Assembly (NCBI GenBank): GCA_021798415.1
Contig: JAJZGO010000073.1
Span: 1-7,410, forward strand
Direction of reading: 5' to 3'
DNA: 7,410 nucleotides
Source of the DNA: Thermoplasmata archaeon
Lineage (GTDB): Archaea; Thermoplasmatota; Thermoplasmata; Lutacidiplasmatales; UBA184
Part shown: one piece after another, positions 1 to 5,409 of the stretch
Position numbering within the stretch: position 1 is the stretch's first letter
Layout: every line of letters begins with the position of its first letter
Translations under genes and position numbers: made by a program
The notes under the pieces: generated by a model
Databases searched by the model: none
The model's input: only the letters and a program-made list of their open reading frames with translations
Told to the model about the DNA's origin: nothing

Positions 1-803
1 AGTTCCGGCGCAGCTCGCGTACCGTCCGCCTCGGAATGACCGTCTCGTTCCTGCTCGCGGTGATCTTCTCCGTCCTCCTGATCTTCGAGTTCGAACAGGT
101 CGTCGGCATGAACTTCCTCAACGGGACGTCGTCGCAGCTCTACGGGCTCTACGGCGGCAACCCGCAGTACTTCCTGCCGTTCGCGGCCGGCCTCACGTCC
201 TACCCCATGATGGCGGCGCACGGCAACAACGTGCTGATCGGCATCATCTTCCTCGGGTCGGTGACGTGGTACGCCCTCTGGGTCATCCTCGGCCTCTACA
301 TCTTCTCCCGGTACGCGCTCTCGTTCTCGCTCGACCGGCTCTTCCCGCGGTTCATGAGCACGACCACGCGCTCGACGCACTCCCCGATCGTCGGCATCGT
401 GATCATCTCGATCCTCGGGCTCATCCTGATGCCGTTGATGACCTACAACTACACCGTGCTCTACACGCCGTTCGTCTTCCTCTTGTTCTTCCTGCCGATG
501 ATCTCGGTGAGCCTCTCGTCGCTCTCGCTCGCCCGGCTCGGCATGATGCGCAAGAAACCCCTCTACACCCTCGCCGGGATCGTCTCGTTCGGGATCACCG
601 CGGTCTCGGCGTACCTGGTCGCGACGTTGCCCCTCCTCGGCTCGGCGGCGGCGTTCACGTCCTCGAACCAGCAGACCGGCTACATCGCCATCGTCCTCGT
701 GCTGGTCGTCTCCGCGATCTGGTACTTCTCGGCCCGCGCCTACCACCTCCGGCGGTCCGGGATCGACCTCTCGCTCGCCTTCAAGGAGCTCCCGCCCGAT
801 TAG
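1..803 (+). CDS. APC-family amino-acid permease, C-terminal part (5' truncated)
   Basis: The frame is open at the window edge (first full codon at 3) and ends at TAG 801-803, giving 266 visible residues. The ATG at 36 is an internal Met, not the start. About six hydrophobic segments are visible, so this is roughly the C-terminal half of a 12-helix integral membrane transporter. Between the second and third segments is a polar loop with SRYALSFSLDRLFPRF followed by SPIVGI; this matches the loop in APC (amino acid-polyamine-organocation) permeases where a basic, Asp-containing stretch is followed by a Pro before the next helix. The protein ends in GIDLSLAFKELPPD, a cytosolic tail like that of archaeal APC permeases. 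Such proteins import amino acids or related amines by proton or sodium symport or by exchange. The substrate cannot be read from this half. The ureohydrolase starts 23 bases downstream on the same strand, so arginine, agmatine or another guanidino compound is a reasonable guess, but only from context. Confidence 0.85.
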   Translation, partial: FRRSSRTVRLGMTVSFLLAVIFSVLLIFEFEQVVGMNFLNGTSSQLYGLYGGNPQYFLPFAAGLTSYPMMAAHGNNVLIGIIFLGSVTWYALWVILGLYIFSRYALSFSLDRLFPRFMSTTTRSTHSPIVGIVIISILGLILMPLMTYNYTVLYTPFVFLLFFLPMISVSLSSLSLARLGMMRKKPLYTLAGIVSFGITAVSAYLVATLPLLGSAAAFTSSNQQTGYIAIVLVLVVSAIWYFSARAYHLRRSGIDLSLAFKELPPD

Positions 804-826
804 GTCGGGTCGGGAGACGTCCGAGG

Positions 827-1783
827 ATGACCGAGCCGACCGACCCGGCGCGGTCGCCCCGATTCGCCCAGATCGCGACGTTCGCCCGGCTGCCCCACAC
901 GACCGACCTCGAGGGGGTCGGCTCCGCGTTCGTCGGGATCCCGTGGGACGACGCGACGAGCTTCCGCAGCGGGGCCCGCGAAGGACCGTCGGCGATCCGC
1001 AACCACTCGCGGCTTTTGCGGACGTACCACCTCTTCCAGAAGGTCTACCCGTTCCGGGTCCTCGAGACCGTCGACTTCGGGGACATCGACCCCGTCCCCG
1101 GGTTCCTCGACGATACGTTCCGCCGGATCGAGGACGGGATGCGTCCGCTCTTCGCGGCAGGCGTCGTGCCGTTCGTCGGCGGCGGGGACCACTCGATCAC
1201 GCTGCCGATCCTCCGCGCCCAGAAGGCAGCGACCGGTCGGCCGGTCCGTCTCCTCCACTTCGATGCGCACTACGACACGTGGGACACCTACTGGGGCGGC
1301 AAGAAGTACACGCACGGCACGTGGGTCCGCCGGGCCTACGAAGAGGGCCTGATCGAGAAGGGCGGGGTCTTCCAGGTCGGGATCCGCAGCTCGCTCTACT
1401 CGGCCGAGGACGTCGAGAACAACGCACGCTACGTCGACCGGACGTTCACCACCGAGGACCTTGACTCGCTCGGCCCCGAGGGGGTCGCGTCCGCGCTCGT
1501 CCGGGCGATCGGGGACGGACCGACCTACGTCTCGGTCGACATCGATACCCTCGACCCCGCATTCGCCCCCGGCACCGGGACCCCCGAACCGGGCGGTCTC
1601 TCGACGCGCGAACTAATCCGGGTGCTCCGCCCGCTCCGCGCGCTCGACGTCGTCGGGTTCGACGTGGTCGAGGTCGCGCCCCAGTACGACCACACGGGCC
1701 AGGTGACCGCCCTCGCCGCCGCGACGGTCCTCTACGAGGGGCTGAGCGCGCTCGCCCGCCACCGCTCCGAACGCCGCGCGTGA
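827..1783 (+). CDS. speB: Agmatinase-family ureohydrolase (agmatinase or related guanidino-acid hydrolase)
   Basis: This 318-residue protein has the usual length for the arginase/agmatinase superfamily, which hydrolyses guanidino compounds to an amine and urea with a dinuclear Mn(II) site. All six expected metal ligands are present: His122 in GGGDHS, Asp146, His148 and Asp150 in DAHYD, and Asp238 and Asp240 in SVDIDTLDP. The family signature continues as AFAPGTGTPEPGG (245-257), and Glu282 in DVVEVAP is the conserved late acidic residue. The N-terminal GIPWDDATSFRSGAREGP (37-54) is typical of agmatinases rather than arginases. Agmatinase makes putrescine for polyamine synthesis; in archaea related enzymes act on aminopropylagmatine, and sister clades hydrolyse guanidinobutyrate or guanidine. 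The exact substrate is therefore open, and speB is a family-level symbol. The frame is open far upstream, but this ATG is chosen because homology begins just after it and the permease ends at 803. A weak GGGAG lies at 812-816. It is probably co-transcribed with the permease. Confidence 0.88.
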   Translation: MTEPTDPARSPRFAQIATFARLPHTTDLEGVGSAFVGIPWDDATSFRSGAREGPSAIRNHSRLLRTYHLFQKVYPFRVLETVDFGDIDPVPGFLDDTFRRIEDGMRPLFAAGVVPFVGGGDHSITLPILRAQKAATGRPVRLLHFDAHYDTWDTYWGGKKYTHGTWVRRAYEEGLIEKGGVFQVGIRSSLYSAEDVENNARYVDRTFTTEDLDSLGPEGVASALVRAIGDGPTYVSVDIDTLDPAFAPGTGTPEPGGLSTRELIRVLRPLRALDVVGFDVVEVAPQYDHTGQVTALAAATVLYEGLSALARHRSERRA

Positions 1784-1901
1784 GGCGCTCGGTCGCGCGC
1801 GGCGCGGAGTCGGACCCCGAGGCCGTCGGGCGCCGGCGTTCGCCCCCACGATCGAAGAGGAGCGTCTCGCCCCGGGTCGAGCCGCAAGACGGTGGGCGTC
1901 C
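1784..1901. other. Convergent intergenic gap
   Basis: These 118 GC-rich bases separate the 3' ends of the ureohydrolase (plus) and the nucleotidyltransferase-like gene (minus). The only hairpin I can point to is a 5-bp stem, 1816-1820 with 1826-1830, with a 5-base loop. No T-rich tract follows it on either strand, so I do not call a terminator. I see no tRNA and no credible small gene here. Confidence 0.5.
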
Positions 1902-2690
1902 CTAGCGGATCTCGTCGACCTCCTCGAACCACGGCTCCTTCGTCCCCTTCTGGGAGCGCTTCTCCCAGCGCCGGGTCTTCGGGATCGCGTCGAGGAACTC
2001 GAGGACGTCGCGGACGTGGCGCCGGGCGGTCGTGAGGTTCTCCTCGGTCAGGCCCCGGTCGTTCGGCGTCCACTCGGAGAGCCGGTGGATCGTCCGCTCG
2101 AGGTTCGTCCGGACGTCGAACCACAGCCCCCAGTCGTCCCCGAGGCGGGTGCCGAGGTACGCCCGGTCCATGCGGCCGAGCGGGATCGCGGTGAGGAGCG
2201 CCGCGATGTCGGCGAGGTCGGGCGGGGTCACGACGTGGATCTGCGCCTTCCCGAGGAAGAGGTCCTCGGGGGCGAGGGTCACGCCCGGCGGGAACCGGTT
2301 CTTGAGGGGGATCTCGTGGCTGAAGCGCAGGCAATCGTAGAAGACGTCGATCGTGAAGTGGGGGTGGAAGTAGATGTTCCGGTACATTCCGAAGAGCGCG
2401 TTCGTCTCCCGGTCCTCGGCGAACCGCAGCTCGCGGACGAAGAGCTTGTAGATCCCCGACGAGTGCTTTTCGAGGCTCGCGAGGTCGAGGTCCTTGAACC
2501 GGGGCGTGCCGTCATGCGCCACGCCGTGGCGGTGCAGGTAGATGCCGCGCGCCGACGGGTGGTCGCGGATCCGGTGGTAGATCCCGACGCTGCCGATCGC
2601 GCGCAGCGGGATCGAGCGCTCGTTCGCCCGAGCGACGATCCCCTCGACCTCGAGAAGGAAGGCGTGCTCGTCGAGCCGGACCTCGGACAC
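1902..2690 (-). CDS. Nucleotidyltransferase-fold protein of unknown function
   Basis: The 262-residue product looks like a minimal nucleotidyltransferase-fold (Pol beta-like) protein. Visible are IGS at 32-34 (the fold's Gly-Ser motif), KDLDLAS at 66-72 with the Asp67-x-Asp69 metal pair, and IDVFYD at 114-119 supplying Asp115 as the likely third acidic ligand. PEDLFLGKAQI (141-151), followed by DLADIAALL (158-166), resembles the Lys...Asp-x-x-Asp helix of the AbiEii-like and related nucleotidyltransferase families. The last 90 residues are charged and match nothing I know. The active site appears intact, so activity is plausible, but substrate and role are unknown: candidates include nucleotidylation of a protein or RNA, or a toxin-like function. 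The start is GTG at 2690; it is fixed by an in-frame stop (TAA, 2699-2697) that is also the stop of the upstream phosphoesterase gene. The 6-base gap leaves no room for a separate promoter and there is no clear ribosome-binding site, so the gene is very probably translated from the phosphoesterase transcript. Confidence 0.75.
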   Translation of the reverse strand: MSEVRLDEHAFLLEVEGIVARANERSIPLRAIGSVGIYHRIRDHPSARGIYLHRHGVAHDGTPRFKDLDLASLEKHSSGIYKLFVRELRFAEDRETNALFGMYRNIYFHPHFTIDVFYDCLRFSHEIPLKNRFPPGVTLAPEDLFLGKAQIHVVTPPDLADIAALLTAIPLGRMDRAYLGTRLGDDWGLWFDVRTNLERTIHRLSEWTPNDRGLTEENLTTARRHVRDVLEFLDAIPKTRRWEKRSQKGTKEPWFEEVDEIR

Positions 2691-2696
2691 CGTCCG

Positions 2697-3653
2697 TTAC
2701 CCCGTGATGAAGAGGTGGTTCACGACGTGGTCGCCTTCGAGGTCGAGGACCAGTCCCTGGAGGGTCCCGCTGAAGTAGACGCTGCCCGGGTTGAAGACCG
2801 GCGTGCCCGCCACCCGGTCGAGTCCCATCGACTCGTGGATGTGGCCGTGCAGGCTCACGACGGGCCGCACCGACTCGATCAGCCGACGCACCGAGGTCGA
2901 CCCCACGTGGGTCATGAGCATCTGGCCCGAGACCGTCTTCGGCTTGAGGTCGGCGTCGAGCTCGGGCGCGAGGTCGATCGCCGTACCGCTCGGCGGAGCG
3001 TGGAGGTCGAAGATCGTGCGGCGGGGGTCGCCGATCTGCCCCGCGGTGCGGTCGAGGAACTTCCCGAGGTCGACCTCCTCGAGGTCCCGCGGACAGTGCC
3101 ACGGGGTCATGTTCGCGTAGCCGCATCCGAAGATCTCGTACGGGCCGGCCGTCACGACCTGGCCCTCGGGCACGAGGAGGTTCGCGGGGCCCTCCTTGCG
3201 CAGGATCTCGAGGATGCCGTCGGTGTCGTCGTTCCCGACGTTCATGACGAGCGGGGTCTTCTTCGGGAGGAGCCGCTCCTCGACCAGGCGCAGCCACGCC
3301 CGGACGCGGTCCTTCCCGAGCTCGCGGCAGAAGGCGTCGAGCGCCTCGGGATCCTTGCGCCGGCGTTCCCATTCCTCGGGGCTGATCACCAGGGAGTAGC
3401 GGCCGGTGTCGGCGATCTTCCGCTCGACGTGAGGGAGGTCGGACTCGGGGAAGTCGACCGCCCGGTCGCCCGACGGGAACCAGCGATACTGCCCCTTCCC
3501 GAGCGGGTAGACGGGCTGGAGGATCTTGCCCATGATGTCTCCGCCGTAGACGAGCAGGTCCGGACGGTAGACCGGGACGCTGTTCAGGAACTTGCGGAAA
3601 CAGACCTCGGAGCCATGGAGGTCGCTGACGAACAGGATCCGGTATCGGCTCAC
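2697..3653 (-). CDS. Calcineurin-like metallophosphoesterase
   Basis: This 318-residue protein is probably cytosolic and hydrolyses a phosphomono- or diester with two bound metals. The family motifs occur in order: SDLHG with Asp11 and His13; YGGDI with Asp39; NVGNDD with Asn141; DLHAPPSG with His218; THV with His249; and SLHGHIHES with His269, His271 and His273. NPGSVYFSG (288-296) and a final beta-rich stretch are typical of bacterial and archaeal enzymes of the TT1561-like type. After GN there is Asp where classical phosphatases have the catalytic His; this is common in the phosphodiesterase branches. About 100 residues separate the GGD and GND motifs, longer than in small family members, and include a charged helical section around 77-128. 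The GTG at 3653 is chosen because the fold begins within six residues and it lies about 27 bases from the TATA box centre, which implies a leaderless mRNA. An in-frame ATG at 3719 would add 22 residues and place the TATA box inside the gene, so it is less likely. The substrate is unknown. Confidence 0.85.
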   Translation of the reverse strand: MSRYRILFVSDLHGSEVCFRKFLNSVPVYRPDLLVYGGDIMGKILQPVYPLGKGQYRWFPSGDRAVDFPESDLPHVERKIADTGRYSLVISPEEWERRRKDPEALDAFCRELGKDRVRAWLRLVEERLLPKKTPLVMNVGNDDTDGILEILRKEGPANLLVPEGQVVTAGPYEIFGCGYANMTPWHCPRDLEEVDLGKFLDRTAGQIGDPRRTIFDLHAPPSGTAIDLAPELDADLKPKTVSGQMLMTHVGSTSVRRLIESVRPVVSLHGHIHESMGLDRVAGTPVFNPGSVYFSGTLQGLVLDLEGDHVVNHLFITG

Positions 3654-3675
3654 TTTGCGCTCCGAGCCTCCCGGC

Positions 3676-3685
3676 CTATATATAG
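3676..3685. promoter_or_regulatory. Self-complementary TATA box in a divergent promoter
   Basis: The ten bases ctatatatag are a perfect palindrome standing out in GC-rich sequence between divergent starts (GTG at 3653 minus, ATG at 3718 plus). Archaeal TATA boxes sit about 25-28 bases upstream of transcription start. From the centre at 3680.5 this predicts a minus-strand start near 3653-3655, at the phosphoesterase start codon, and a plus-strand start near 3706-3708, about ten bases before the deacylase ATG. No purine-rich BRE is obvious on either side (cccggc on the left, cgacgg on the right), so the sequence does not show which direction is favoured. The SD-like GGGAGG on the minus strand (3672-3667) and GGAG on the plus strand (3701-3704) would lie upstream of, or at the edge of, these predicted transcripts, so they probably do not serve as ribosome-binding sites. 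Confidence 0.7.
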
Positions 3686-3717
3686 CGACGGCCCACGGGG
3701 GGAGCGGAACGACGGCC

Positions 3718-5409
3718 ATGACGGAGGAAGAGGCGCCGAACGCCTCGGGCGGCTCCGACGTCCTCCTGCGCGGGGCGCTCGTGCTCGACGGGACGGGCTC
3801 GCCGCCTCGGAGGGACGACGTACGGATCGGGTCGGGGAGGATCCTCGAGCGGGGCGAGTCGCTCGCCGGCCGCGGAGCCCGTGTCGTCGACCTTTCGGGA
3901 GAGTACCTGGCCCCCGGGTTCGTCGACGTCCACTCCCACTCCGACATCACCGTCCTCGCGAACCCGGGCCTCGAGAGCAAAGCGATGCAGGGGGTCACGA
4001 CGGAGGTCGTCGGGAACTGCGGCGAGAGCCTCTTCCCGGTCTCGCCGCACCACCGGGACGAGCTCGCGGCGTTCGTGGAGCAGTTCTTCCCGGGGGTACC
4101 GTCCCGGCTCCGCTGGGACTGGGACGACCTCGCGAGCTGGTCGCACCGCGTCGCCGAAGCTCGGCCGGCCCTCAACCTCGTGCCCCTGGTCGGCCACGGG
4201 ACCCTGAAGATCGCGACCGTCGGGCTCCGCAACGGCCCGATCTCGAACGAGCAGGCCGCGGAGCTCGCGGCGTCGCTCGACCGGGCGCTGGACCAGGGCG
4301 CCTTCGGGCTCTCGACGGGCCTCGCGTACTCCCCCGAGCTCGAAACGACCTCCGACGACCTCACGCCTCTCCTCGAGCGCGTCGCCCGAGCGGAGGGCGT
4401 CTACGCGACGCACCTGCGGGACGAGGGAGCGGGCGTGCACGGGTCGGTGGAGGAGACGCTCCTCCTGGCCGGCCGCACCGGGGTGCGGCTCGAGATCTCG
4501 CACCTGAAGTGCTTCGGGCGGCGGACCTGGGGCTCGATGTCCGGCCTTCTCGGCCGGATCGCCCGGGCCCGGGCCGACGGCGTGAGAGTCCACGCGGACA
4601 TGTACCCCTACGAGGCCGGGGAGACCGCGCTGGCGGCGCTCTTCCCGGGGTGGCTCTTCGAGGGCCGCTGGGAGGAGGCCGAGGAGCGGTTGCGCGACCC
4701 GGTCGCCCGTCGGCGGGCGGGCGAGGAGGTGGAGCGCGGCGTGCGGGGCTGGACGATCGGGCCGAGCGACCTGCGATGGGAGGACGTCGTGGTCTCGGCG
4801 GTCGCCACGCGCGAAAGCGAACGATTCCTCGGAAGGAACCTCTCGGAGATCGCGCGCGAGCTCGGACTGGACCCGTTCGAGACGGCGGTCGACCTCTTGC
4901 TCCGCGAGCACGGTGGGGTCTCCGTCCTCCTCTTCGGGATGGCGCCCGACGACGTGAGGGCGGTCGAGCGCGAACCGACCGCGTTCGTCGGCTCGGACGG
5001 CGTCGGGAACTCCCTCGTCCACGGGCCGTTCGACGGCCCGATCCACCCGCGGAACTACGGCGCGTTCCCCCGGTTTCTCGCCGACCTCGGGCGGGAGGGG
5101 CTTCTCGCCCTCTCCGCGGCCGTGCGTCGAGCCACGGCGCTCCCGTGCGACCACTTCGGCCTTGCGGACCGGGGGTCGGTGGAGGTCGGGAAGGTCGCCG
5201 ACCTCGTCACCTGGTCCCGTAGCGCGCACGACCCCGGGCCCGACTACACCGAGAGGCCCCGCTACTCCCGTCTCGTCTCGTCGGTCTGGGTGAACGGCGT
5301 TCCGGTCGTCTGGTGCGGTCGCCTTACCGGGGAGCGACCGGGCCGGGTGCTGACTCGTCCCGCGACCCGGAACGGAAGCTCGTCCGCCGGGACCCCGGGC
5401 ACCGACTAG
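3718..5409 (+). CDS. N-acyl-D-amino-acid deacylase (D-aminoacylase), amidohydrolase superfamily
   Basis: The 563-residue protein belongs to the D-aminoacylase branch of the metal-dependent amidohydrolases, which hydrolyse N-acyl-D-amino acids to a D-amino acid and a carboxylic acid. A small N-terminal beta domain (about 14-62) leads into the TIM barrel. The metal and catalytic residues known from this family are all visible: His72 and His74 in VHSHSD, Cys101 in GNCGES (the bridging Cys peculiar to D-aminoacylases), His262 in SHLKCFG, His292 in HADMYPYEAGET, and the catalytic Asp427 in FVGSDG. HPRNYGAFPRFL (443-454) is another family hallmark. GSVEVGKVADLV (487-498) returns to the beta domain. 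Length is slightly above the usual 480-530, partly from a Gly/Ser/Thr-rich tail after about residue 545. No signal peptide is seen. The ATG is chosen from its position after the TATA box and the start of homology; the frame stays open upstream to 3592. Acyl-D-amino-acid specificity cannot be fixed from sequence, and a related deacylase of acyl-D-glutamate or -aspartate is possible. Confidence 0.87.
   Translation: MTEEEAPNASGGSDVLLRGALVLDGTGSPPRRDDVRIGSGRILERGESLAGRGARVVDLSGEYLAPGFVDVHSHSDITVLANPGLESKAMQGVTTEVVGNCGESLFPVSPHHRDELAAFVEQFFPGVPSRLRWDWDDLASWSHRVAEARPALNLVPLVGHGTLKIATVGLRNGPISNEQAAELAASLDRALDQGAFGLSTGLAYSPELETTSDDLTPLLERVARAEGVYATHLRDEGAGVHGSVEETLLLAGRTGVRLEISHLKCFGRRTWGSMSGLLGRIARARADGVRVHADMYPYEAGETALAALFPGWLFEGRWEEAEERLRDPVARRRAGEEVERGVRGWTIGPSDLRWEDVVVSAVATRESERFLGRNLSEIARELGLDPFETAVDLLLREHGGVSVLLFGMAPDDVRAVEREPTAFVGSDGVGNSLVHGPFDGPIHPRNYGAFPRFLADLGREGLLALSAAVRRATALPCDHFGLADRGSVEVGKVADLVTWSRSAHDPGPDYTERPRYSRLVSSVWVNGVPVVWCGRLTGERPGRVLTRPATRNGSSSAGTPGTD
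5406..5409. other. Shared CTAG: overlapping stop codons of two convergent genes
   Basis: The tetranucleotide CTAG supplies TAG for the plus-strand deacylase (5407-5409) and, read on the other strand, TAG for the minus-strand malic enzyme (5408-5406). The coding regions overlap by four bases with no intergenic space, so any transcript end must lie within the opposite gene. Confidence 0.9.

Noticed and set aside
266..826. Upstream in-frame extension of the ureohydrolase
   Set aside because: It overlaps the permease in another frame and encodes Arg/Leu/His/Pro-rich sequence without homology; agmatinase similarity starts after the ATG at 827.
1784..1901. Possible tRNA or intrinsic terminator in the convergent gap
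   Set aside because: No cloverleaf with a T-loop could be assembled, and the only stem is 5 bp without a T tract.
2016..5222. A plus-strand open frame of 1068 codons
   Set aside because: It runs antisense to the nucleotidyltransferase and phosphoesterase genes and then through a wrong frame of the deacylase. Its translation is Arg/Glu/Asp/Pro/Val-rich low-complexity sequence with no motifs, as expected from few stop codons in GC-rich DNA.
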